From Albula goreensis (taxonomy: Eukaryota; Chordata; Actinopteri; Albuliformes; Albulidae), in assembly GCA_022829145.1 (NCBI GenBank), contig CM040763.1:6891641-6955640 (forward strand): a stretch of 64,000 nt of DNA, written 5' to 3'. A program made the position numbers and the translations under genes. Positions within the stretch are counted from its first letter, which is position 1. Each line of letters begins with the position of its first letter. Under the pieces are notes generated by a model that had not been told where the DNA came from, searched no databases, and saw nothing but the letters and a program-made list of their open reading frames with translations. Positions 36,790 to 48,928 of the stretch are shown piece by piece.

Positions 36790-37330
36790 TGTCACAGGTC
36801 ATCTGGCAAAGAAAACGCCTACGGAGCTCTTTCCTCCCTCGTGTCCAGAATTAAATCTTGACCGTCTCAAGGCCAATAATTAACCGCAGCACCACCCAGG
36901 ACAGGAGGCCTTCGTTTGGGCAGGTGATTCTGTTCATCATTGCGTGAAAAGGATTTGCGGTAATCAGTCAGACACTTGCTGTTCTGTGGCCACACTAGCT
37001 GTGTGAATCACACCGCTAAATGTCACCTCAAATATGGAAACTGCCTTCGACTTACTACTTACTGTTATGGCACCACAGCTGTGCTACACTAATGGACTAA
37101 CAGAGGCTGCTTAATACTTGCGTTGCGATATTGGTATTAGCTTCATTTCTCATCGCTCACAATATGAGCATATCAGCCTGTATGGTTTCTGGCTCCAAAC
37201 TGCCCGAATTCCAGGGATGTGTTCTGCTAATAAACAGACTGTAGTCACTCGCCTCTCACCAATCCCATGTCAGAGCATGAAATGATACTGCCACCTCAAC
37301 CAATCAAATTCATCATCATAATCCAGCTAG
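36790..37330. promoter_or_regulatory. Candidate conserved noncoding element
   Basis: Unique non-coding sequence including cgtctcaaggccaataatta, accgcagcaccacccagg, gcgtgaaaaggatttgcgg and ccaaactgcccgaattcc. No repeat is seen. AaccaatcA-type CCAAT words recur near 37258-37340. Confidence 0.35.
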
Positions 37331-37599
37331 AACCAATCAGCATTTAGTATTGTGGTTGTGCTAGGTGAAATAATCATAGTAGTTGCAGTAGTCATCGTAG
37401 ATGAAGCACATTTTTTTTTTTCTAAATCCTGCCACATTAAAAGAAACTGGAGAGAATGGACTGAAGGTAAAAAGAGCAAACAATAAATGAGTCGTATCTG
37501 AGGTGTAATGTGATCTGGGTGTGTATCACTTCAAAGTAAATGTTTTCATCCATGTGATGAAGCCTTTTTTTTTTACTGAGGCACATGAGCTCCTCTGAC

Positions 37600-37960
37600 C
37601 GACTGAAGAGCCACATAGCCTCTGTTTCTGCGTCAGCTCGGCGTCTTAATTATGCTGGTACCTTTATGGTCTACCGCGTTTGACCTAATGTACTACGACT
37701 TGTAACGGGTCACCCCGTAGGCCAGCTCAGAAAAGTCACCTAATGAAGCATCATAAATATTAATTGCCTGGTGCTACTGCAGGGGCCCTTTCCACGGTTT
37801 ACACAGGGGCCTTCAAAGTGAATTTTGCTTATTCTTCAAAAGAATTCATTTGGGCTTTAATTGCCGGACTCACAGGAAGAATGGCCAAGTCACGGATGAA
37901 TGTAAATGGGACATTAATATGTTGTCGGTGCAATTTTATTGCTCTTGTTGCCATATATTT
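37600..37960. promoter_or_regulatory. Strong candidate conserved noncoding element
   Basis: A block of 360 bases with no simple repeat and many factor-like words: cgtcttaattatgctgg, cgcgtttgacctaatg, ataaatattaattgcctgg, caaaagaattcatttggg, ctttaattgccggactc. It includes taacgggtcaccccg, where gggtcaccc resembles a nuclear-receptor half-site pair. It has no coding match. By eye it is one of the most enhancer-like blocks in the window. Confidence 0.45.
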
Positions 37961-37975
37961 TATTCATGAGATAGA

Positions 37976-37992
37976 GGGGTGGGGGTGGGGGG
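37976..37992 (+). repeat. G-rich tract
   Basis: gggg t ggggg t gggggg (37976-37992) gives three long G runs, a partial G4-type tract. Confidence 0.5.
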
Positions 37993-38224
37993 CTGCCCCG
38001 CTTTGAAAATTACTGGCAAACAGAGGAGAATCACACAGGTCATTACTCACCACTTCCTGGTCTGCCTCAGAGCAAGGCAAACCCCTGCCCTGACAGAGGG
38101 AGAAAGAGAGAGAGACAAGAGCAAGAGACGGAGAGGGAGAGACATAGAGATCATTATTCGAGGAATCATTTGGAGAGAGGTGAAGTCTTCAGATCTTTGG
38201 GGGGCGTAGTCCTTACATACCGGA

Positions 38225-38315
38225 TGGAGCTCTGAAACTAATTTTCGGTAAATCTCTATCTCGTGGCCACGCTAATTAAATCACCCCACGGGAGGCTAGC
38301 CCGTTTTCATTAAAA
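38225..38315. promoter_or_regulatory. Short candidate conserved noncoding element
   Basis: Compact unique block: tgaaactaattttcgg, ctcgtggccacgctaatt, aaatcaccccacggg, ggctagcccgttttcatt. It lies between GA-rich repeat DNA and the minisatellite. Confidence 0.38.
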
Positions 38316-38410
38316 AAAAAAGAAAAAACCCTCCCTCTCTAACTTTAGAGACATGAGTCACCAGGTTTTAGCAGAACAACTCTGGCTTAATGTGTGAAAT
38401 TAAAGAAGTG

Positions 38411-38918
38411 CCCCCACTCAGGGGTGCGGATGTCGCCCACTCAGGGGTGTGGATGTCGCCCACTCAGGGGTGTGGATGTCCCCCACTCAGGGGTGTGGAT
38501 GTCGCCCACTCAGGGGTGTGGATGTCGCCCACTCAGGGGTGTGGATGTCCCCAACTCAGGGGTATGGATGTACCCCACTCAGGGGTGTGGATGTCGCCCA
38601 CTCAGGGGTGTGGATGTCCCCCACTCAGGGGTGTGGATGTCCCCCACTCAGGGGTGTGGATGTCCCCCACTCAGGGGTGTGGCTGTCGCCCACTCAGGGG
38701 TGTGGCTGTCGCCCACTCAGGGGTGTGGATGTCCCCCACTCAGGGGTGTGGATGTCGCCCACTCAGGGGTGTGGATGTCCCCACTCAGGGGTGTGGATGT
38801 CCCCCACTCAGGGGTGTGGCTGTCGCCCACTCAGGGGTGTGGATGTACCCCACTCAGGGGTGTGGCTGTCGCCCACTCAGGGGTGTGGATGTACCCCACT
38901 CAGGGGTGTGGATGTCCC
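38411..38918 (+). repeat. 23-bp minisatellite, 22 copies
   Basis: The unit is cccactcaggggtgtggatg followed by tcg, with cc or ac variants at the last two positions and a gga/ggc switch. I count 22 copies, one of them a base short (near 38780). The unit has no stop in any forward frame and 23 is not a multiple of three, so all three frames stay open for about 200 codons each with the same peptide cycling. This is a repeat, not a gene. Confidence 0.97.
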
Positions 38919-39429
38919 AGGCAACCACCTCCAGGAGCCGGAGGACGGAACAGAAGCTTGTTTTCCCCAGTTCTGTTTTTTTTTCCCCAAATTGTTCACA
39001 TTTCACAATTCCGTCTCTGCACAGCCTCAGAGTCAACAGATGTGATAAATGAATCTTTCATCCAGGCTAAATTTTTGAGTTTAGATAGGTTCCCTTGAAG
39101 TTGGTTGTTCTCCTCAGAAGTTGGTCGCGGAGTAAAATTCCGCCTCTCAATTATAAAGTACCTTCAGCAAAGAAAAATGATGCAAGAGCTATTTCACTTC
39201 TTTAGTGGTTGTACTTGTCAGGTTGAGATATGGAGGGCTGGAAAGCAGGCTAGCATTGTGAGGGAAGAGGGAAAAAACCGGGAGAAACAGACCGGGCTCA
39301 GAATGTGCGTGTGAATGAGCACGGAGAGTAGGCAGAACGATTCGGGCCTGATTATCGGTGGACGAGTAAGCCACTGACAGATTGAGCCTAAAATTGAAAA
39401 TAACAATTATGGGGGGAAACAACACTGGC

Positions 39430-40120
39430 TAAGGAACAGGAAAACAACAAGGCATGAAATGCTAAATATTGATTACAATTAAAAGTACAAATTGCAGGAT
39501 GGTGGTTCAATTTACATATGTAAATTGTATATGCACATGAATATATAAGCCATACCCATTACAGAGCACAGGGAGCTCATCAACAGACTGGTTATTTAAT
39601 TCTGTTTGTTAAGGAAAAAGATGAGATTGGGGGCAAACCGAGAATATCATCGTCCAATTGAATTAAAATGACACAGATGTTCATTGCTCAAATATCGCCA
39701 CAGACCAACAAAAACTACTGAATAACAGTTGCAAATGGGGGGCACAATGTAGAGTCAAACTTCCAGTCATCATATTATCATGATATTATAACCCATTCCA
39801 AGCCAATCAATTATGGCACAATCAATTTCAGGTCACCTGTCCACGTTTCCTCTCTAGCGTTTCCCAGAATGCACAGGGAATATATCGGTAATCGGTTATT
39901 CAATTAAACACCTATCCCATTGTTCACTCAGTGGTACTAATTGGGTGATTACCCGACTAAAAGGCAAGAGTCATTAAGAGAGCTAAAGTCACACCTTTTA
40001 GCATGACAATACAGAAGCCAAAGAAAGTCTTCCTAAAGTGAAAGGACACACAGACTGTGTAATTACGCAGGGCTGTTTTTTCTGAAATGATGTGGGCGCT
40101 TCCATATCATAAGTCTAGTT
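39430..40120. promoter_or_regulatory. Strong candidate conserved noncoding element cluster
   Basis: About 700 bases free of simple repeats and very rich in homeodomain and POU words: ttgattacaattaaaag, ccaatcaattatggcac, aatcaatttcaggtcacc, cggttattcaattaaac, actaattgggtgattaccc. A perfect 20-bp palindrome (caatttacatatgtaaattg) lies at 39508-39527. No coding signal. It is the longest enhancer-like block in the window. Confidence 0.48.
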
Positions 40121-41075
40121 AAGGTGCTGAATGGTCATCATTAGTCTTCAGCCCACTATGTGTGTGTCTGAAAAAATAACATAGGCATGCAAGAGTAAGC
40201 TTTATTCTTTAAAAAGAATAAAAGAATGCATGCATGATGAAAACAGGCCAAATAGACTCATTACTTACCTACAGTCAAGTTATTTGATCCTCACAGCTTC
40301 TGTAGGTATTGCATCGGAAAGTTCCTGCCTTAATGAAGTGAAGCGTCATTGCTGCCTGTCACAGAAGCGCCCCCCTCCTGCAAAGACATCGGGGCCCTGG
40401 CGAAATGGTCCACGCCAGGAGCACAGCAGTCAGGCCCCAGCGTCGTAATTGCTGATGTGTTTATTTCAAGACTCTGTCCGTGCCATTGTCAGACAGGCAG
40501 AATGTGACAGTAAGGCAGCTGCAACAGTTGCACTCTGACTGGCAATAAAATGAACTTTGCTTTGTCAGAAACCACACAAATCTGGGTCTAAAGGATGCAC
40601 AGATTATACATAAATGATACAGTATAATAGGGTCTTATTTTTGTCATTGCATGTTTAGACTGTCAGCAGGGGGCCCAGGGATTTGAGAGGCTTTTACTAA
40701 CTCTAAGCTCTCTGCAGTTTTGGGGGTAGTTTTGAAAGCTGAATTGGAAGTTAAAGTATGTCAAAAGGGTTTTGTTTTTAGTTTGAGTAGTTCTTACATT
40801 TATGTATTCTGTTGTCTTGTACTGCAGTAAGCATATAACCAATGCAATAAAGGTAAAATGCTCCTTTAAAAATTGTAGAAGGAAAAAAATTCCATAGATT
40901 TCTGTGAAACTGGAGTGTCCAAAGACTGGCGAGGTACAAACAGCGTATGGGACATGATGTTGCATGTATTTATCCAAAACTATTCTTACACCATCATGCG
41001 TGAAATAAATGTGTCAACTTAAACAAACGAAAACACAGAAATAAAATTGCTGAAGCAAACACAATGTATGTGCAC

Positions 41076-41077
<2 letters not shown>

Positions 41078-41158
<81 letters not shown>
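41078..41158. repeat. (TG)36 microsatellite with short (GA) tail
   Basis: A perfect run of 36 TG units (41078-41149) followed by a short GA run. It is the longest uninterrupted dinucleotide run in the window and likely polymorphic. Confidence 0.97.
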
Positions 41159-42879
41159 TATATGAGAACTCATGCAGAATGTGTGTGTTTATTAGTAAGG
41201 CTACAGTGTAAAAACAGCAGGCTGGTGAGACATTTCATTTGTGTGTCTGCCAGTTTGCGATGTTCCCGTAGAGTGTTTTCTAGGTTTTAGTCATGTCTGG
41301 GCGTGCAGTGTGTCAAATTTAGCTTGACTTGTGTCCCACATAACCACCCATCAATATTAAATTATTTAAAAGGTATTTAATTTTATATGAGTTATTTCCA
41401 TAAGCATATGTTTTAATAAATGCATTAAATATCATTTCCATTTTCAGTCCTAAACTTTGAATTTCTCATTGTGTGACAAAAATTACATGAAATATAACTG
41501 GCATATATGTACATATGTGTGTAGGCTATTTTGCTGATAAATTCATTTTAATAATTCCATTTATAACATGTAATGCCTTTTTACAAGCTCGGAAGCCAGG
41601 TTGGTTGTGCTAGTACAAGATATCCTTCTTATTCTTGTGCCGTGTAATTTTGAAAACATCAAAGATGATTTTTTTGACATCCCAAGCAGTTAGAGACCAT
41701 GCTTTGAAATGAGAATTACCTTAGCATGGAGTATTTTCTCTTTTCTTAATACAACAGGAGCTTACACTCCAGCAGATTGAGCCGCCAAGTTATTCGCTTG
41801 ACATATTGAGGACAAGATGAAAGTACAGATTCATAAACTGTGCTGTGAAAAAGGAAATATGGGCTTTCATGCACAGGGATCCAGATGAACACAACTATTA
41901 AAACCAAATATTTTGATTACAATGCTGCAATTGAAGTATATATTCATGACTTGGGGAAGTAATCAAAACCCTTTCCATATAAAACAAAAATTATTATATT
42001 TTCTTTATTTTTTTTCTCATGTGTAATCAAGCCAGGCAGTTCTTGGCATCGGTATCAGAGTCCTAATAAGCCCTTGTCCTTGTGTCTCTTCTGTCATTTT
42101 CCATTTGCTACTAGCAGACGGATCAAAGCGGCAGTGTTAACCTGCAGTATCAGTGTCTGTATTTTATGTTCTTTGTCACATACACTTTGCAGATTTAAAC
42201 ATTATTCCAAGTACAGAAATACAAAAGCACTTTCTTTTCATCATCTGCAAATAAAATCTCCCATGTTAAATGTCTACCTTCCATATCTGCAAAACATAGA
42301 AGCCATGAGATGATAGGTAAGAGCATGCGATGGATTGCCCTCCAGGTTGTGTAAAATGTCAGTAAATATCAATTTGGTCATCGCCGGGTAAATGGCCTCA
42401 CATGTACAAGACGACTGCATGCCCATGTATGCACAAATACACACAAGCACACACAGACACATATATGCATGTGTATATACAGAAGACACACCCAGATCTA
42501 TTTCTTTCTCATTATTGCCACTAAGAGTAGGGAAGATGCATGTCCACTTTAAACCAGCCACTCGCTGATATGAAATTCAGAAAATTTGTCTGTCTAATGA
42601 CTTGTTTTTCCACATTCATGGTAAGGGTGTATGGAAACAATATGAAAATTTGATGTTTAGAATTTACTCAGTATTGCAGTATGATTTCAAACCATGTAGT
42701 TATTTTTTTTTCTGTGACTGAGGAGTGATACAAGTATGATAAGACAGATGCATGATGGAATGTGTTCAGGTAACTCTCCTGTGCAGTGCCATGCACCTGG
42801 CCTAAGTCAGTGTATTCACCCAGGTAGTCAGTGTTTTCACCCAGGCAGGCTAATTTGTTTTCAGCGGGGATAACTCTCT

Positions 42880-43020
42880 ATCGGTGGGGCCCTTACGGTA
42901 CGGTATGAGAAGGGGGCCGAATTAAAATGCACGGGCGCACTGTCAATACAGTAATCCCTTAATAAAGAGGACAGCTTTCAGGGATTAGGGGCTGTAATCG
43001 GTGCAGGAGATGGGGTAAGG
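42880..43020. promoter_or_regulatory. Candidate conserved noncoding element
   Basis: Unique block with gggcccttacggtacgg, ggccgaattaaaatgcacg, gtaatcccttaataaagagg and gattaggggctgtaatcgg (paired bicoid-type taatc cores). Confidence 0.37.
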
Positions 43021-44040
43021 GTGCGGAACACATCTGGCCAGCGTCCCCCCTCTCTCTCGATAGGAGACGCATTCTCTCTCTCTTTCTGTCTGTCTCTGTG
43101 CCTCTATCTCCATCCTCATTTTCGCCATTTCACACCTGTTACCGTGGGCAGCGGCGGCTCCAGGACTCGCTGGCGACGAGACGCCTGGTAACCTAGGCAA
43201 CGTCATATTCTAATTCGGGAGCAGTGGCGGCGGCAGGAGAGAGGGGTGGAAAAATTGGCGGGCGATGATGAAGTGTAAACCATAGTGTCCCTCCTGGGTT
43301 TTAATGGATGGGTATTTTTCCCCCAGCGGTCAAACACACGTCCTCCCCGTCCCTCAGGTCATAAACAACCTTGGACATCTTGGGCATGTGATTTTCTTAA
43401 GTAATGAGTTGATACATATCTTTAATATGGGTTTGGTTCCTTGTGTTTTTGCTGTAATGCATTTGACTTGACCATTGCAGATCAGATAATTATCGTTTCG
43501 AGTCAGGAATAAATTTCTAAATTTATTCCTTCCTTTACTACGCTCATCCATTTATTCTTATTTATATCTAAAATTTATATAAGTATTTTTTTCATGGGGT
43601 TATTTTTCTCATTTTTCTTTGGTACACTTTCGCAATGAGAACCAAATCTTAATGAAAATTGATTTAAGGGATTGAATTTGTCAGCTGACTCTTTCCTCCC
43701 TCACTTATAAACACTGGATGAGACTCCAATCTGTGGGCCGAGTTCAGGTGTCTTGCTCATGTGTTCTGTTCACATGGGGTTAAACTACGGTTTGACATAT
43801 CCCTACTTTAGCCCCATAATTCTTCGGTCATTTTCAGAGCCGTTTGAAAAGAGAGAGCTTGCTCCCAAAGAAGCGAGGGTTGGGAGGGCGATCCCTCCAT
43901 TTGCGCCGTCAGCCATTTTTCTTTCTTTTTTAGCACACTAATAAGTCTCTGGATATTTTCACCTTTCTTCTCCTCAAACTGTTGAAATGGAGTATGCCTC
44001 ACCTGGGCCAGTGTGTGAAAGCTGAAACCCTGGCTCTTTC

Positions 44041-44078
<38 letters not shown>

Positions 44079-44083
44079 CCTGT
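44041..44083. repeat. CT microsatellite
   Basis: (CT)n with one or two TT interruptions. Confidence 0.9.
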
Positions 44084-44429
44084 CCCTCACTCCCTCCATC
44101 ATTCTACATTGCAGTCATGCTAGCCTTCCTGGTCCCACAGACTCTGGCTACTCCCTCACCTCCAGCTCCTAATCTCAGGTATTTATAAGCCACTTTTGAC
44201 AGAGACGTATTGTTGCCCCTCCAAGTCCCGCAGGTCTTTATTTGTTTATTTATTTATTTATTTTGAATACACACTTTTCGGATGAGTGGTTACTAAGATT
44301 CATTCCCATCACTGGTGCCCAGGCCATTTTGGAGACTCATGGGATCCGGTGCAGGTTTCTTATTTTTAGACGGTGATTTGTGCTCCTGCCACGTAGGGTA
44401 CGGGGGTGGAAATTTCCCCATTTTGCCCC

Positions 44430-44452
44430 AGAGCTGGAGCTGGAGCTGGAGC
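44430..44452. repeat. Short GGAGCT hexamer repeat
   Basis: Nearly four copies of gagctg (gagctggagctggagctgg). The neighbouring DNA is GC-rich, without coding support. Confidence 0.8.
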
Positions 44453-44984
44453 CAGAGTCTGGGCAGAACCCCCCCAACCCCCACCCCTTCCCCCCATACT
44501 AATGCGTTCAGCTCTAGCCCCCTGGAGGAACTTGCCGCCAGTGCTGGAGACAAATAAATTCTGCAGGTGAGCCGCGTGCGGGTGCCAGCGATCACAGAGT
44601 GACAGATACAAACTCGCGAGCAGCAGTGACGGGCGTTTAGCCTCCTTACCGCCAACGATATGACAGGGCGGGCTCTGCGTCGGGATGCCCCCCCCGGGCT
44701 AGCCTTAACCCACTTCCTCTTTTAGCTTTCAGTCTACGCACGGGGTTTCGGCTACGTGCCGAAACGCGATCTGCGACAGATCCCGTTAATGCGTCGGAGT
44801 TACTGTAAATTGAACCACCGGTGCCGTGTCTAACAAGGATGCGATGGTGCACTTTCTGCAGAGTGAGCTGCATATAACACAGTCAGCCTTTCGCATACAC
44901 AACTAATGATACACTCCTTCGGTATGCTAACCGTACAAAAAATGGTAGGTTTTGTAATGGAAGTTTTTATATAGAGAAGGTGTC

Positions 44985-45085
44985 TATTTTTGTAGTATTT
45001 ATGCATCAGGTAAAGGACTCCTCATCCAGGGATATGAACCAGAGACTTGCCAACCTTCAGCTCTGTACCTCCAGCCTTAAAAAAG
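44985..45085 (-). mobile_element. Possible relic of an antisense SINE
   Basis: catccagggatatgaaccag, read on the minus strand, gives a box B-like GGTTCATATCC (two mismatches), followed on the plus strand by gagacttgccaaccttcagc. No clear box A or tail. Weak. Confidence 0.3.
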
Positions 45086-46284
45086 AACAGGCTGATGGTC
45101 TCTCTGTGTGGCTCAGGGTCTGGAGGGGTTTTGCTTTAAGGACAGGCTGAGGCCTACAGCTCCTGTGCCTGTAGTCCAGGTCCTTATGGCAGTGTCATTA
45201 GCTGACTGTGACCAGGGAGTTCACACTCTGCCTGGGGAAGGCAAGGTCAATCCACAGCTCCTCCAGTCACCCCTGCAGAAGGGTGCCCCCCATTTTCATT
45301 CCTCCAAATGATCACCATTTTATTGTGTTGTTTTACTCCACATTAAATGCTCCAAATTAAAATGTGCAGATGATTTTACTGTGATCTTGGCTGGTAAGTG
45401 AGAGATTTGTACATGTAGCTCTACCCTCGGGATGGCTGAAGTTGAAGACGCATTTAAAAAAGTAAACAGGAAATATTTTTGGCTTTATTTCCTCAGTGCC
45501 CACTTCATCTTGTAATTAGACCGCTCCTTATTCCAGTTTTTATTCTTGCTGAAATCCCAAATCATATTAGATTTCAGACTGAGTATAGATGTCAGCCGGG
45601 GGGTTATTGGGGAAAGATGCAGCGCTGCAACAATTATTGATCTGATAAATCTGAAGTCAGATTTTGTCAGTTACTTGAAGTCATAAACAAAGAGTCCCTG
45701 CTCTTGTTTTGTATGGGAAGTTTTAAGGTGGAGTCAGGAAGAAAGGGATTGTGGTTGTGTGAAAAAAAGGATGAGTGGACAGGCACGGACTGAACCAAGC
45801 GCTTATGTCCCCCGACCTCAGCCCTGTCTTTGGTGCGTGAAGGAATTTATATAGAGTTTCATTCCAGCAATAAAAAAACCAACACAAGGGACAATACCGA
45901 CTCTTTGGATTCGCACAGCACTAAATCTCATGTGTAACTGGAATAAAAAAGAACCAAAAAAAAATCCTTTGACAGGTAGAGAAAAGAATTCAAGCTATGA
46001 ATACTAAAGACCCCATATTCCTAGTCATCAGTTCGTATGCCAGCTTTGGGGTTGAAAAGACATATGAGAGTGATGTTTGACTGAAAGGTAGTGACCTTGA
46101 ACTCCACATCTCTCTTTCTCTCTTGTTTTTTTTTTAATAAAGAGGGGGGAATAAAAGGGACATCAGGTTTTCCTCCTCTTTCAGCGCTTTGTAAAATGTA
46201 CGAGTTCGGGTTTGTCGGAAAACGTACAGGTCTTTTTTTGTGTGAAATCTGATAGCAAAGCTAAAGAGGAAGTGGCACTTTAAT

Positions 46285-46313
46285 GGGGGTGGGGGTTTTG
46301 GGGGTTTGGGGGG
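46285..46313 (+). repeat. G-quadruplex-type tract
   Basis: Four G runs of five to six separated by t, tttt and ttt loops. Confidence 0.7.
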
Positions 46314-46799
46314 TGAATGAGATGTTTCCCTGTCAGCTCACTGGTTTGTCATCTAGAATCTGCGCCCCATTTGACTGATGCAGTAACGGCTTACCTAAGC
46401 TCCCCTAGTCCCTCGTTCCCCCTGCAAGAATATATTAAGCTTCAGGCGACCATTTTATCTGAGCCAGGTGACACTTATGGAATCTGACTGAGTCAAGCTC
46501 ATCCAAGGGTTGCCTAACGACGATCTGCTGTAATGGATTGCAATGAGCAAATTTTTTTTTTTTTGGTTATAACATAAATGTGCTGAAAATTTATTTCGTA
46601 GATACCATCGTGCCTTAAATTCATAATAACTGACAAATGATCATACGGTGGATTTGTACACTGGTTGTTTGTGTTGTATCGTGAACTGTGAACACACTTA
46701 GCCCTTGCTTATCTTCAAATCACGAGCCCATACATGTACAAAAAAATAACACATGGAGATAAAATTAATTTTTTAACAAAGAGTTTCCTGCCATCATGA

Positions 46800-47060
46800 A
46801 CCAGGAGCTATAGTGATTTTAAGCTAGCATGTGGCTCTGCAAGTTCACTATTGTCTCTTTGCTTGATTTTATCAATTTGTGAAAGACGGGGTGAACATTG
46901 CAAATGAGGTCTTGGGAATATTATTAATTGTGAAATGCAGTTTGACATTTAAGATGAATAGCACATTGCAACAGACTAATATTTATTGATTGCAATTAGA
47001 AGCCTTTCCAGAGCTATTGATTGCTTGTAAAGGGCTACAGCAAAATAATTAAAATAAATA
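46800..47060. promoter_or_regulatory. Candidate conserved noncoding element
   Basis: Unique AT-rich block: gaatattattaattgtgaa, gactaatatttattgattgc, ttgcaattagaagcc, gctattgattgcttg. Repeated attga/taatt cores and no coding signal. Confidence 0.4.
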
Positions 47061-47427
47061 AACACAGCTGACAGAGTGGATCAGTCTGTACCTATACTCA
47101 GGTGTCTGCAGTGTGTTTAGACGTGTGCTTTACTGTCATGTTTCATAGAAATCATAAGCCACAGGTTTGGAATGACAATACTAATACACAGCACAGTGAC
47201 TCCATTTCACAGTCTTTCTGTGGCAGGCATACATTCCCATCCATTCATTTCACTTTCAAACTGTAAAGCATTAAAAAAAAGGATAAACATAACCTCACCG
47301 CATCGGAACCTTGCAGGCCTGGTTCTGTCCTTCACCATCCAGACCATAAAAAGCAGGTGATATTTCACGTTGCCATAGGCATTTAATTTGAAAGTGAAAT
47401 GTATGAATTCTTTCCTTGCGGAGGCCC

Positions 47428-47469
47428 CTCCCCCCACACACACACAGACACACACAGCCCCCCCCCCCC
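47428..47469. repeat. Compound poly-C and CA tract
   Basis: cccccc(aca)n then c runs (cccctccccccacacacaca ... ccccccccccccc). Similar compound tracts occur near 57811 and 58500. Confidence 0.85.
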
Positions 47470-48282
47470 ATCCCTCTTGCTTGTGAAAGCCGTTGCCGGT
47501 AATAGGTGTTTTTCCATAGGCTTGTCCCTAAAGAGCTGGGCAGCATACAGTGCCCTCATATTCACCAGGGAGCACGGCAGCGCTCAGCGATGAATGAACA
47601 CTGATAGCAACAATTATGCAGCGCCCAGGTTTTTGTCTTTTTCTTTTTTTTCTTTCCTTTTTTTTATTTTATTGCTCTGCGTTGCCGAGCAGCCAGCAGT
47701 GGGGACTGTTCATTAAAACAAAGAGATATGACCCACCGCCTCGGGGCCCAAACGCTGGTGTCACATTCCCGCTCACCATGGTGATGGCAGGGTCCGGGGT
47801 CCGATCCGCTGAGCCTCCCTGCTTTAAAGGTGATAAATGAGGATGGGGCGCGGAGGTGTCCCCTGCGCGCACACACGCGGGTTTTGGCGCGGGGTCCTGG
47901 GTTTCAGATGAGTGGGGAAATCCACCTGACTTATCTCGGCTTGTTCATCCGAGATCTGGATCGTTCTGCACTGTGAGACTACCGGGATTTCAGTTTTTGT
48001 TTTGTTTTAATTTGTGTTTATTTCAATCAAATTTGAGTTTTTTTTTGAGTAAACAGGGAAATATTCTTTGTCTTTCTGTGCTGTTACTTCTGCATTTGGT
48101 CCATGTCCATTTTTCTTTTTTTTTAAATCTAAATTTGTGTTTTTACAAGAGTATCTGGCTTAATTATAGGCAGTAATACGAATTGGTAAACATGGTAATG
48201 TAGCGGTAATGATACCTTTGGTACAGGTTTGGCGGTATTGTTTGTAAAAAGGTGTTGTGAAGGGGGAGGTACGGCCACACCA

Positions 48283-48300
48283 ACCCCCACCCCACCCCAC
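48283..48300 (-). repeat. Minus-strand G-quadruplex-type tract
   Basis: cccccaccccaccccac on + gives G runs of four to five with single-base loops on the minus strand; further C runs lie just upstream. Confidence 0.5.
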
Positions 48301-48928
48301 ACCTGTGTACGGTGCAGGAGCCGAGCAGGGCGGACGTGACCGGAACATCCTCTCTGCTGCTCTCACTGATACACCTGGCAGGTGGGAAACGCTCCTCGCT
48401 CCTTGCTCCTCTCTCCAGCGCCCCTCTGCCAGGCAGGGCCCGATAGCGCAGTGAGGAGCGTGCCCACATGGCTCCCTTTCGGTCTTTTCTTTCCCCCTCC
48501 CCCTCCCTTGGTCTCTTCAAAGCTGCTTTTTTTTTTTTTTTTTTTGCTTTTTTGTTCTTTCTCCAAACGATGGAAATTTCCGGACGTGGGCTTTACCTCA
48601 CTTGACTGTGTGAGAGGACGGCTCCTCGTTGCGTTCAGGGACTGCGTCTGCAGCTGCATGCAAGACCGCATGTGTTACTGCATGCCCTAATGTGGTCAGA
48701 ACCCTGTCACATCTCCTCAGCATCATTAAAAATATGTTACGTACCCAAAAAGACAACTTCTTCTGAAGTGAGAAAAACTTGTAATGTAATAATTATAGCG
48801 CTATGTTACCATAGGAAAGCTTTGGTGTTGTTTCGAGTAAGCTTTATTAGTAACTAGAACTGTTAATTACATGATTGGAAATTATAATTCATTCTCAAGA
48901 CTGTCTCAGACTAGTGGCCTACAATGGC

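Noticed and set aside
38390..39098. Three overlapping forward ORFs of about 200-234 codons
   Set aside because: They are produced by the stop-free 23-bp minisatellite read in all three frames, and their unique ends have no homology.
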